From: CAYMRB01 sp964392615
GTDB taxonomy: Bacteria; Planctomycetota; UBA8108
NCBI GenBank assembly: GCA_964392615.1
Contig: CAYMRB010000396.1
Location: 1-9,649 of the forward strand
DNA length: 9,649 nucleotides
Reading direction: 5' to 3'
Position numbers and translations under genes: made by a program. The notes beneath the pieces are model-generated. The model did no database searches. It was not told the origin of the DNA and worked only from the letters and a program-made list of their open reading frames with translations. Each line of letters begins with the position of its first letter. Within the stretch, counting starts at the first letter, position 1. Shown here piece after piece: positions 1 through 6,218 of this stretch.

Positions 1-4
1 GTGG

Positions 5-12
5 CTCCCTTC
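5..12 (-). promoter_or_regulatory. Possible ribosome binding site of a gene starting just left of the window
   Basis: On the minus strand this reads GAAGGGAG, a good Shine-Dalgarno match. Only four bases remain before the window edge, so a start codon at normal spacing would lie just outside. It sits beyond the hairpin that ends the leftward operon, as expected for a next leftward gene. No coding sequence of that gene is visible, so this is inference from a short motif. Confidence 0.3.
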
Positions 13-33
13 GTGTAGTTGTTGAAGAACGCC

Positions 34-68
34 GGCCCGCCGAGCCGGGTGGGATAGCTCGGCGGGCC
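34..68 (-). terminator. Strong hairpin at the end of the leftward operon
   Basis: A perfect 12-bp inverted repeat (34-45 GGCCCGCCGAGC and 57-68 GCTCGGCGGGCC) encloses an 11-nt loop. It begins 21 nt after the stop codon of the last operon gene. Read leftward it is followed by GGCGTTCTTC, so the U-tract is weak. It is a plausible intrinsic terminator of a high-GC genome, or a 3'-end stabilising or pausing structure. The hairpin is seen directly; its role is inferred from position. Confidence 0.7.
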
Positions 69-89
69 TGGTGTGGGGTGTTTCGGCGC

Positions 90-419
90 CTACGCGAACG
101 GGCCGTACTCCCACATCTTCTTCGCCGCGTGCCGGTCGAAGAAGTCGCGGCCTGCGACGTACAGCCATGCGCCAACCGCGCGGCGAATGTCCTCTACGCT
201 CATGGCGACGCCGCGTTCGTTGGCGATCAGCTCCGCCGCCTGCTCGAACTGCAGCCGTTCGTATGCGCCTATGACCGCGCCCGTCGTATCGTTGTCGATG
301 GCCGTCATCGGATCGATAGTCGGAGCGCCCTCGCATCCCGATTCACGGTTCACGAGCTGTGCCGTCTGCTGGAGCCGCTCTTCGATGCGATTGTCGGCTG
401 TCTCGTTGGTCTCGGACAT
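90..419 (-). CDS. Hypothetical protein, 109 aa, last gene of replication operon
   Basis: I do not recognise the family. The 109-aa product is acidic at the N-terminus (MSETNETADN), then mostly predicted helix, with a C-terminal half rich in aromatic and charged residues ending in WEYGPFA. The frame stays open upstream to 491. I chose the ATG at 419 because AGGAAAGGAAC lies on the minus strand 8 nt before it, and the extra 24 residues would be arginine-rich and look non-coding. The gene overlaps the 3' end of the preceding 139-aa gene by 70 bp and is followed at once by a strong hairpin, so it is the last gene of the leftward operon. Small unrecognised proteins downstream of a helicase are common in phages and satellites. 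There is no visible signal peptide or membrane segment. Confidence 0.65.
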   Translation of the reverse strand: MSETNETADNRIEERLQQTAQLVNRESGCEGAPTIDPMTAIDNDTTGAVIGAYERLQFEQAAELIANERGVAMSVEDIRRAVGAWLYVAGRDFFDRHAAKKMWEYGPFA

Positions 420-769
420 CGTCGTTGTTCCTTTCCTTTCAGTCCGCCCCCGTTGTCGTTGAAAAACGCGCCGGAACCAGACCGTCGCCACGTGTCGTCT
501 GCAAACTCAATTGCCTTCGCCTCAAGCCGGCGTCGCCATGCCGCCGGCGCCCACGGTTCGCGCTCGACCGCGGCGAGCAACCCCGCGAGCCGACGGCCCT
601 CCGGCGTCAACGCGTCGTCGTCGAAGTCGTGGCGGAACCACCGCTGCTCGAACCAGTCGGTCAGCCGGGCGAATCGGCGTGCCGTGACGCTTTGGCGTCG
701 CTTCGGCGGGACTCTTGCATTGACGCCCTTAGAACGCGTATTGGAGCGGATAATAGGGGAATACGTCAT
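350..769 (-). CDS. Hypothetical protein, 139 aa, downstream of helicase
   Basis: No family recognised. The first ~35 residues are basic (KRRQSVTARRFARL). Residues ~36-95 are a tryptophan- and charge-rich region (LTDWFEQRWFRHDF, EREPWAPAAWRRRLEAKAIEF) with GC-rich third positions typical of a real gene here. The last ~35 residues are arginine- and serine-rich and coincide with the overlap with the 109-aa gene, so they look less constrained. The start ATG lies 4 nt after the stop of the helicase gene and has no obvious Shine-Dalgarno sequence, which suggests translation by reinitiation after the helicase. The basic N-terminus could suit nucleic-acid binding, but that is a guess. The C-terminal overlap of 70 bp with the next gene is unusually long for this operon. 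Confidence 0.55.
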   Translation of the reverse strand: MTYSPIIRSNTRSKGVNARVPPKRRQSVTARRFARLTDWFEQRWFRHDFDDDALTPEGRRLAGLLAAVEREPWAPAAWRRRLEAKAIEFADDTWRRSGSGAFFNDNGGGLKGKEQRRCPRPTRQPTIASKSGSSRRHSS

Positions 770-773
770 AGCG

Positions 774-2336
774 TCATGAAAGCGTCATGGAAGCTCGAAG
801 ACCGACTCCGAGCCACATGCGCCCGGAGTGGTCCCGGTAGGGTTCGCAGCCGCGTCGCCGAAGCAGCTCGGCGACCTTACGCGCGGACAGCACGGGCTCG
901 CCGTTCTCGGTGCACCACTTCTCGTAGGCGCCCCGCAGGTCGCTTGCCGAAACACGATACTCCGCTGAGAGAAGCGCTCGGTCGTCCAGGAACCGCCCGA
1001 CAGCGTCGCTGTCGCTGCGATACTCGCCCGTGGCGAGCCGCACGGCGTCGGGCTCGTTCAGTCCCTCGCGTTGCCATTCGAGCGCGCCACAGACGCACCA
1101 GGCGAGTATCCCGGGAGCTTCTTCGAGTAACCGTTTCGGCAGGTCTTTGTCGCGTTCGTCGGCCCCGAATCGTCGGTTGAACGGAATCAACCGCAAGCGG
1201 TCGAAGAACGCCGCGTCGTCGCCGCGAGCTTCCGGAAGGTGGTTCGTCGCGAACCAAAGCGAGAACTGCGGCTTGAACTCGAACCACTCGCTTCTCATGT
1301 GCCGCGCGGTGATGGTGTCCGAGCCGCCAGTCAGCTCCTTGACTCTGGCCGAAGCGAACGCGCGCCCGTCTTCGCTCTCCGACGCGACGACAAGCCGGGC
1401 GCCGCGAAGTCGGGCAACGTCGTTCGGAACGCCGCCGGGCCGCTGCTCCATCAACGTCTCAGCCGGCGACTTCAGGCCGTAGTCGCCCACGACGTCGAGC
1501 AGGCTTTCTATCAGCGTCGACTTGCCGTTCGCGCCCATCCCGTGGAGCACGAACAGCACCCGCTCGCTGGTCTCGCCCGTCAGCGAGTAGCCGGCCGCGC
1601 GCCGCACAAATCCAATGAGTTCGTCGTCACCTTCGAATACCTCGTCGAGGAATCTGTTCCACGTCGGGCAGCTCGCGTTGGGGGCATACTCGGCCGCCGT
1701 GCTCTTCGTGATGAGCTGCCGGCGGTTGTGCTTGTGAAGCGCACCCGTGCGCAGGTCGACCGTTCCGTTCGAGCAGTTCAGAAGCCACCCGTTGGTATCG
1801 AGTTCATCGACGAGGATCGGAATCCCTGGCTCGCTTCGTGCGAGCGAGAGCATGGCGTTTATCTGCCGGTCGGATTGGCTGCCCACCGCCCACTTGACGG
1901 CGTGCTTTCGGCGTTCGATATCCTGGACGTCTGCCGCTTCGTGGAGCATGCGGCGGGCGACGTCCTTCGCGGCGCGATTGACGGCGCCGGCCTCATCGGC
2001 ACGCCAACGCCCGGCGCCGAAGTGAAGCCACTTCCTCCACGCGTAACAGAAGCGGAAATCGGAGCCGTATCGGTCGACGAATCGCCGCGCGTTGCCGAGG
2101 TCCGAATCGAAGTCCGGCGCGAGAGCCGCGTCAACTCGCGCGTCGGCATCCGTGATGCCAAGCTTGTCGAGGATCTCTGTGGCTTCGTCGCGGACGCTTC
2201 GCCGCGTCTCGGAGTCCGCGTCGCCAAGCTCGACACGTAGGTCGCGCAGCCGATCGTCGACGTCGCCATCGGCCGTCAACTGCCGAATGCCGGCGGCTTG
2301 AAGAAAATCGAACGTGGTGCCGTTCTCGTCGTTCAC
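774..2336 (-). CDS. Phage/plasmid D5-type SF3 helicase (P4-type primase C-terminal family)
   Basis: A 520-aa replicative helicase of the D5/P4-alpha type, which as a hexamer unwinds the origin of a phage, plasmid or integrative element. Visible motifs: Walker A GMGANGKST at ~266-274, acidic Walker B-like strand RLVVASESE at ~314-322, the B' region VKELTGGSDTITAR at ~332-345, motif C/sensor LWFATNHLP at ~360-368, and an arginine-finger-like DDAAFFDRLRLIPFNRRF at ~373-390. The region before Walker A (NGWLLNCSNGTVDLRTG, ~182-198) is the usual D5 N-terminal domain. The C-terminus (~440-515) looks like the usual winged-helix tail. Residues 1-80 are acidic, and no zinc-finger, Toprim or AEP primase motif is seen, so this appears to be helicase only. 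The start is GTG at 2336, 6 nt after a strong GGAAGGAG, and the GTG overlaps the TGA of the upstream gene (GTGA), indicating translational coupling. Confidence 0.93.
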   Translation of the reverse strand: MNDENGTTFDFLQAAGIRQLTADGDVDDRLRDLRVELGDADSETRRSVRDEATEILDKLGITDADARVDAALAPDFDSDLGNARRFVDRYGSDFRFCYAWRKWLHFGAGRWRADEAGAVNRAAKDVARRMLHEAADVQDIERRKHAVKWAVGSQSDRQINAMLSLARSEPGIPILVDELDTNGWLLNCSNGTVDLRTGALHKHNRRQLITKSTAAEYAPNASCPTWNRFLDEVFEGDDELIGFVRRAAGYSLTGETSERVLFVLHGMGANGKSTLIESLLDVVGDYGLKSPAETLMEQRPGGVPNDVARLRGARLVVASESEDGRAFASARVKELTGGSDTITARHMRSEWFEFKPQFSLWFATNHLPEARGDDAAFFDRLRLIPFNRRFGADERDKDLPKRLLEEAPGILAWCVCGALEWQREGLNEPDAVRLATGEYRSDSDAVGRFLDDRALLSAEYRVSASDLRGAYEKWCTENGEPVLSARKVAELLRRRGCEPYRDHSGRMWLGVGLRASMTLS

Positions 2337-3154
2337 GATGCGCTCCTTCCGCGCCGACGGCGCACATAGTCCGCGATTTCACGTCGTGCGCGGCTCGACA
2401 GTCCGGCCGCATGTATCTGCCCGTCGTCGCCCCGAAATGCCTTTCCGCCACGTCGCTCGATGAGCCGCGCGATTGCGGCGTCGGTCTCGTCGTCGAGATG
2501 GGAGTCGTTTCCCCAGTTCTCTGGGGAAGGTCTCGCCGGCCCGGAAATCGACTCACCGAACTGAGTCGGTCCTGCGCTGAGCGCCGCGTCGACCAACGCC
2601 GCCGCGCTCGCAACGCCGAGTCCTTCGAGACGGGCGACCACCAAGCCCCGCACGGCGGTGCGGGCCGCGTCGTCCTCGCCCTCGCAGCACAGTTCCAAGT
2701 CGTCGAGAAAGACGTCACGTTCCTCGCGAGTTGGATTCGCCGGCAGCAGGTGCAGGCCGGCCGCGCGGACGACGTGCTCGGCATCGCCCGACGGCGGGAC
2801 GGACGGAGTCGGTACGAAGCCCGCGGTTGGCTCAACGGGCTCGGATAACAAGCAGTCGCGGACGTGCGCCTCGATCTGCAGAATCGCGTACCAGCCGTCG
2901 CGGCGCAGCTCGGCGCGGACGTCTTCGGGCGCTTGGCGTACGAGTTCTGCGACACTCGGGCCGCAGCGCAGGCTGACGACGCCCTCGGCGAGCATTCGGA
3001 CACGGTCGGCGAAGATCCGGACGTGATAGACGAAGGTGCCGGGCCATTGCGGGCCTGCGAGAAGCCACTCGCGGCCGTCACGCTCGTATCGCCAGCCGGC
3101 GGCGCTCGGTCGAAGGGTGCCAGGAATCCCCGGCGCGATGTCGGCACCGGTCAT
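2333..3154 (-). CDS. Hypothetical protein, 273 aa, directly upstream of helicase
   Basis: Unrecognised. The frame is open further upstream to 3484, but the ATG at 3154 is preferred: it sits in an ATGA overlap with the 63-aa gene, has GAGGGCGG upstream, and the extra residues before it are low-complexity and overlap two better-supported genes. Residues ~5-40 (GTLRPSAAGWRYERDGREWLLAGPQW) resemble a small beta-rich fold. Residues ~40-100 are helical, followed by a proline-rich linker (~110-122), an acidic helical block (~140-190), and a basic C-terminus (SSRARREIADYVRRRRGRSA). No primase, polymerase or Toprim motif is visible. In similar operons the gene before a D5 helicase often encodes a primase/polymerase or an accessory replication protein. 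The position suggests a replication role, but the sequence does not show one. Confidence 0.7.
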   Translation of the reverse strand: MTGADIAPGIPGTLRPSAAGWRYERDGREWLLAGPQWPGTFVYHVRIFADRVRMLAEGVVSLRCGPSVAELVRQAPEDVRAELRRDGWYAILQIEAHVRDCLLSEPVEPTAGFVPTPSVPPSGDAEHVVRAAGLHLLPANPTREERDVFLDDLELCCEGEDDAARTAVRGLVVARLEGLGVASAAALVDAALSAGPTQFGESISGPARPSPENWGNDSHLDDETDAAIARLIERRGGKAFRGDDGQIHAAGLSSRARREIADYVRRRRGRSAS

Positions 3155-3342
3155 CGGGCCGCCCTCGCACGACGTCGACGCGCCAGGCGTCGACGGATAT
3201 CGAGTAGCGTTCGACGCTCGGGATGCAGCGCGGGCATCCGGCGTAGGCTTTCCCACAGCAGGCCTTCGATCTGATCGTCGTTGGGTTCCCGGAGATCCTC
3301 CAGGACCGGCTTGATAGCCGGCAGGAGCAGCGTTAGTTTCAT
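3151..3342 (-). CDS. Small hypothetical protein, 63 aa
   Basis: A 63-aa protein with a leucine-rich, likely helical body (LTLLLPAIKPVLEDL, QIEGLLWESLRRMPALHPE) and a very basic C-terminal tail (RRRLARRRRARAAR) that could contact DNA or RNA. Third codon positions are GC-rich, as in its neighbours, supporting a real gene. Its TGA overlaps the ATG of the 273-aa gene (ATGA). It starts 75 nt after the AlpA-like gene, from which it is separated by a stable hairpin. AGAGAG lies upstream as a weak ribosome binding site. No family recognised. Confidence 0.6.
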   Translation of the reverse strand: MKLTLLLPAIKPVLEDLREPNDDQIEGLLWESLRRMPALHPERRTLLDIRRRLARRRRARAAR

Positions 3343-3378
3343 CAGTCATCTCTCTGAAGCGGGAAGAATGTCCACCGT

Positions 3379-3400
3379 CGCCCGGCCTGGTCGCCGGGCG
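3379..3400 (-). promoter_or_regulatory. Hairpin between the AlpA-like gene and the rest of the operon
   Basis: A perfect 8-bp GC inverted repeat (CGCCCGGC / GCCGGGCG) with a 6-nt loop lies in the 75-nt gap between the regulator gene and the 63-aa gene. No U-run follows it in the leftward direction. It may attenuate or punctuate transcription, so that the regulator is made in different amounts from the replication genes. The structure is visible; the role is inferred. Confidence 0.4.
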
Positions 3401-3417
3401 TCGTCGTAGCGGCAGGG

Positions 3418-3630
3418 TCAGGCGCGGCGTCGGCAGCTGGGGCAGCCTTGCTCGATCCAGCGCTCGATATCCCTGCGTCGCCATCTCACGAGTCGAGACA
3501 GGCGAAGCGGCAGTGGCATCGCGCCGCGATCCGCCATGCGCCGGGCGTGACGGGCTGAGCAGCCGAGCAGCCGAGCAACCTCTCGGACATCGATGAGTTC
3601 GGTACCGTCAGGCTGCGTCGCTGTTGTCAT
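3418..3630 (-). CDS. AlpA/excisionase-like helix-turn-helix DNA-binding protein
   Basis: A 70-aa protein almost wholly made of a MerR/AlpA-type winged helix: LIDVREVARLLGCSARHARRMADRGAMPLP... followed by VRWRRRDIERWIEQG. This is the standard pattern of excisionase-family proteins (helix-turn-helix at ~14-34, then the W-R-x-x-D-I-x-x-W-I wing/helix). The C-terminus carries a CPSC pair. Such proteins act as recombination directionality factors or transcription activators in P4-like satellites, integrative elements and integrated plasmids. I chose the ATG at 3630 rather than the longer frame to 3744 because GGAGGA sits 7 nt upstream and the domain begins shortly after. It is the first gene of the replication operon, as expected for its activator. 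No integrase gene is next to it, so a directionality-factor role cannot be shown here. Confidence 0.85.
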   Translation of the reverse strand: MTTATQPDGTELIDVREVARLLGCSARHARRMADRGAMPLPLRLSRLVRWRRRDIERWIEQGCPSCRRRA

Positions 3631-3873
3631 CCGTAGATCCTCCGTGCGGGAACTGTGTGGTGCCGGCCCGCCAGTGGTTGACAGGGCCTTCACCCCTACT
3701 TGCGCGATGGATAGGCATCGCATCGCGACGGATGGGCGTCGCAACTCGAGGAAAAGACGAACGTCGCGCGGCTACGAGGCGGAGTCCGAATTCGGGCACC
3801 GTCGACGAGTTGTCGCCCAGGACGCGGCTTGGAGTCCCGTGGTGTGAGTTCTACCCCGAAGTGGCGAGTCTAC
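3631..3873. other. 243-bp spacer upstream of the AlpA-like gene
   Basis: No convincing gene on either strand. It should hold the leftward promoter of the replication operon, but I find no good -35/-10 pair on the minus strand. An inverted repeat GCGATG/CATCGC (3704-3709 and 3716-3721, 6-nt spacer) lies ~75 bp before the AlpA-like start and could be an operator. A TTGACA at 3675-3680 faces rightward without a matching -10. Confidence 0.4.
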
Positions 3874-5151
3874 TCAGGCGCTCCAGATGGTCGGAGATTC
3901 GGGTTCGTAGCGGCAGACGGTGCCATAGTCCAGGCTGGCGTCAAGGTGCCTGTAGAGCCTAGGGACGGCCTTCTTGATGGCGGCCTTGCACCGATCCAAC
4001 CCGTTTGCGACGCGCTGGCGCTGTTTCTTGTAGGGGTCTGCCTTCTCGCGCGGAAGCCCGCCTCGGCTCGTGCTGCGGTTGATCGCAGCATCGACCTCTT
4101 TGATGATTGCCTCGGTCCCTTCTACTTCCTTTACGCCTTCCGAACTGCCGCTCTCCTCAGCCACGGCCTTCTGGTCCTCGAGCCTCTCTCGATACGCCCT
4201 CAAGGCGCTGACGTTGAATTCATCCAAGTTTGCTTGGAATTCGGCAGCAGACTCGAGCTGTACGTCGTGAGGATGAACTTCCCGAAGGAGCGTCAACACG
4301 TGGATGTCCTCTCGAGGGTGCAGAAGGAGATGCTGAAGGGCCTTCATGTATCCGCTGCCAGTGTGAACTGTTCTACTTTCGCCTTCGAACGTGACGGTCC
4401 AATCGCCGTTCTCGTACCAGAAGTAGTTCGGCTCGACAGCCTGACCGGGTTCGCGCAGTGGATCACGATCAACGGTCTCCCCGTCGACTTCGCCGAGGGT
4501 CGTCGTATCGCCAGTCGCCCCCTCGATCAGCGCGACGGACTCGGCGAGCACGTCGTCCACGCGGAGCAGAAAATGGCGTTCGAGTTGGGAAGTCAAGAAA
4601 CGGGCCTCGTCCTGGCCCAGCTCTTCTCGGAGCTGGTCAACTTCGGCACGGCGGTCGGGGTTTCTGTCCACAAGACGCTTCAACGCTTCGGGTGTGGCCG
4701 GGGCGGTGACAAGGGTCACGGCGGAGTCGCCGGATACCCAGAGCTCACGCGTCGCTCGGAGCTCGTTGAATGCGTTCAACGCGCACCTAACAACCCAGCG
4801 CTTCCACTCGTCGCCCATCGAGGGTTCACGCGAGTAGGCTCTCTCTGCGTTCGCGGCCAGGTCCGGGAACGCCGATGTCGCAACGGAGCTTCCGTCCAGA
4901 ATTCCCACGTACTGGGAGCGGTCGTCCTCGTAGTCGAACACGATCTGAGGAATCCGGACTCCACAGCCCAGATAGCGAGCGCGCTGGGTCAATTGAGCGT
5001 TGCCGAGCGCCGTCGGTACCGGAACGGTACGAACTGGCAACGGGAGAAGTGGGTTCTCGATCGGCACACAGAACAGAAAGCCCGTGAGTTCGCCGTAGTC
5101 GCGACGTAGCTTGCGAAGCTCGTCGATGCAGCGCTGCAACGGATCGGACAT
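3874..5151 (-). CDS. Uncharacterised protein with a regulator-type C-terminal module
   Basis: A 425-aa protein in two parts. Residues ~1-235 are unrecognised: a predicted alpha/beta region (SDPLQRCIDELRKLRRDYG; VRIPQIVFDYEDDRSQYVGIL) and then a charged helical stretch. Residues ~242-425 match, by memory, a C-terminal module found after AAA/STAND ATPase or cyclase domains in many actinobacterial regulators: an N-Y-x-W-x-x-x-G-D-W-T-V-x-F-E-G strand set (~242-257), the 'ALQHLLLHPREDIHVLTLL' helix (~271-289), a long helical hairpin starting LRAYRERLEDQ, and the closing HLDASLDYGTVCRYEPE (~402-418, equivalent to the usual T-G-T-F-C-x-Y-x-P). This module is normally downstream of an ATPase; here there is no Walker motif. 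The start ATG at 5151 has only a weak AGGCG site and is preceded by an inverted repeat. It could be a sensor or regulator of the element; the function is unknown. Confidence 0.8.
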   Translation of the reverse strand: MSDPLQRCIDELRKLRRDYGELTGFLFCVPIENPLLPLPVRTVPVPTALGNAQLTQRARYLGCGVRIPQIVFDYEDDRSQYVGILDGSSVATSAFPDLAANAERAYSREPSMGDEWKRWVVRCALNAFNELRATRELWVSGDSAVTLVTAPATPEALKRLVDRNPDRRAEVDQLREELGQDEARFLTSQLERHFLLRVDDVLAESVALIEGATGDTTTLGEVDGETVDRDPLREPGQAVEPNYFWYENGDWTVTFEGESRTVHTGSGYMKALQHLLLHPREDIHVLTLLREVHPHDVQLESAAEFQANLDEFNVSALRAYRERLEDQKAVAEESGSSEGVKEVEGTEAIIKEVDAAINRSTSRGGLPREKADPYKKQRQRVANGLDRCKAAIKKAVPRLYRHLDASLDYGTVCRYEPESPTIWSA

Positions 5152-5155
5152 GATC

Positions 5156-5198
5156 GCCTGTCTCGTACGGGCCGGTCGCCCGGACGAGTCGGACAGGC
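5156..5198 (-). repeat. Imperfect inverted repeat in the leader of the 425-aa gene
   Basis: The arms GCCTGTC (5156-5162) and GACAGGC (5192-5198) are perfect complements, with further pairing TCGT (5163-5166) to ACGA (5184-5187) after a 4-nt bulge. The repeat ends 4 bp before the start codon, so in the mRNA it could fold over the ribosome binding site; in DNA it could be an operator. A second short hairpin (GCGGGG/CCCCGC, 5226-5242) lies further upstream. Function inferred from position only. Confidence 0.4.
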
Positions 5199-5333
5199 AA
5201 GTCGACGCTGCCCGGGGGACCGTGCGCGGGGCGCTACCCCGCTACCCGTGATTGCTGGATTGCCGAACTGAGATCTGCCCGGAAGGTGGCACGATGCAGG
5301 CGATGTTGTCAAGCGGCGCCGGTGGCGACGTGC

Positions 5334-5867
5334 TCAGCCCTCATGGCTCTCGCTGAGCATCTTCTCCGCCAGAGTCTGCGCCATCGTCGTGATCTCGCCT
5401 TCCTCGACGAGAGGATCGACGATCAGGTCGCCGGAGAGTGCGTGACGGTCCCTGATCCTCTTCTCGGCCTCTGCTCGAGCCTGGACGAGCGCGACGCCTT
5501 CCGGGCTCGTCGGGCCGACCGGGCCGCCGACCTTGCCATAGATTCCGGTGGCCTTCAGAACGTCCACAGCTGCCGTGCGCGAGCCAGCAGCGAGTCGAGC
5601 TTCCAAGACATCAACCGCTCGGTTCACGAGTCCGCGGAGCCGATTCTGAGCGTTCGCCCAGGTTGCCTCACGGCGCTGATTCAGCTCCGCGATGAAGCGC
5701 GCATCGTGGCAGCGCCAGCGAGAAACGGTCTCGCGAGCGAGCCCGAGGCGCTTCGCAGCCGCGGTGATGGACATGCCAGTTACGAGTAGGTCGATGGCAT
5801 TTCGCCGCTGCGTAGACAACGGGCGATTCTGTGAAGAATCGTGATCAACCGTGACCGCCGGGTTCAT
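5334..5867 (-). CDS. Helix-turn-helix protein, phage small-terminase-like
   Basis: A 177-aa protein. Residues ~21-52 form a helix-turn-helix: RRNAIDLLVTGMSITAAAKR then LGLARETVSRW, followed by the typical 'DARFIAELNQRR' helix and a long amphipathic helical region (~66-110, NRLRGLVNRAVDVLEARLAAG...AAVDVLKATGIYG). This arrangement is that of the HTH proteins annotated as small terminase subunit-like in phages and mobile elements, which bind DNA and oligomerise through the helical part. The C-terminal ~65 residues (acidic, SPEGVALVQARAEAEKRIRD...) are not recognised. No large terminase or portal gene is nearby, so packaging cannot be claimed; a DNA-binding role is safer. The ATG at 5867 has only a weak AGAG site. 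The stop codon lies inside a small inverted repeat (TGCTCAG 5331-5337 / CTGAGCA 5353-5359). Confidence 0.75.
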   Translation of the reverse strand: MNPAVTVDHDSSQNRPLSTQRRNAIDLLVTGMSITAAAKRLGLARETVSRWRCHDARFIAELNQRREATWANAQNRLRGLVNRAVDVLEARLAAGSRTAAVDVLKATGIYGKVGGPVGPTSPEGVALVQARAEAEKRIRDRHALSGDLIVDPLVEEGEITTMAQTLAEKMLSESHEG

Positions 5868-6218
5868 ACTGCAATCTCTGCGCTTTGATTGCTCCGAAGA
5901 AGGGCATTCTGACGGCGATCGCGCGTCAAGGCAATTGCTTGGCGGCGCGAAAGCCTATGTAGCCGCGACGCCGCGACGAAGGAGCCGAGGGGCGGTACGA
6001 CGAGCGGCAGCGGGCTACTTCGACGTTGACCACGCGCTGCGCGTTCCCTGCCCGGGCGTCGCGAGGCTGTGTGCGGCCCACCGCTCGACGGAACGGCCGT
6101 TTCTGGTTTCTGTCGGCCAGTCGGCGGCGCCCGACTCGAATGCGGCTGGCACTCGCTTGCCCTGAGCCCTGATCCCTTGGAGATTGAAAGAGAGTCAAGA
6201 CCGCTTTACATTGCCGTC
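5868..6218. other. 351-bp region with no convincing gene, between divergent genes
   Basis: This separates the leftward HTH gene from the rightward sce7726-family gene. Open frames on both strands (for example 5926-6198 minus) have arginine-rich composition, no ribosome binding site and no familiar motif; I treat them as chance. The right end holds the sce7726 promoter. The leftward promoter of the HTH gene must also be here, but I could not identify a good one. It may be a junction between two acquired segments or hold a decayed gene; I see no direct repeats that would mark an attachment site. Confidence 0.45.
6184..6212 (+). promoter_or_regulatory. Sigma70-type promoter giving an apparently leaderless transcript
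   Basis: TTGAAA at 6184-6189 (5/6 to TTGACA), a 17-bp spacer, then TACATT at 6207-6212 (4/6 to TATAAT). The expected transcription start, 7 nt after the -10 box, is the A of the ATG at 6219. No Shine-Dalgarno sequence precedes that ATG, which fits a leaderless mRNA. Hexamers and spacing are read from the sequence; use is inferred. Confidence 0.6.

Noticed and set aside
1239..2240. Plus-strand open frame of 333 codons
   Set aside because: Antisense shadow of the SF3 helicase; no ribosome site or motif.
2131..3147. Long minus-strand open frame of 338 codons overlapping the 273-aa and helicase genes
   Set aside because: Arginine-, serine- and proline-rich low-complexity translation in a shifted frame; it is a shadow of the GC-rich genes.
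3786..3795. Palindrome CCGAATTCGG
   Set aside because: A single 10-bp palindrome is expected by chance in this length; no second copy or promoter near it.
3829..5109. Long plus-strand open frame of 426 codons
   Set aside because: It is antisense to the 425-aa gene, whose product has a recognisable C-terminal module; no motif in the plus-strand translation.
5226..5242. GCGGGG/CCCCGC hairpin as a terminator for the HTH gene
   Set aside because: Only 6 bp, no U-run, and ~90 nt past the stop codon; too weak to call a terminator.
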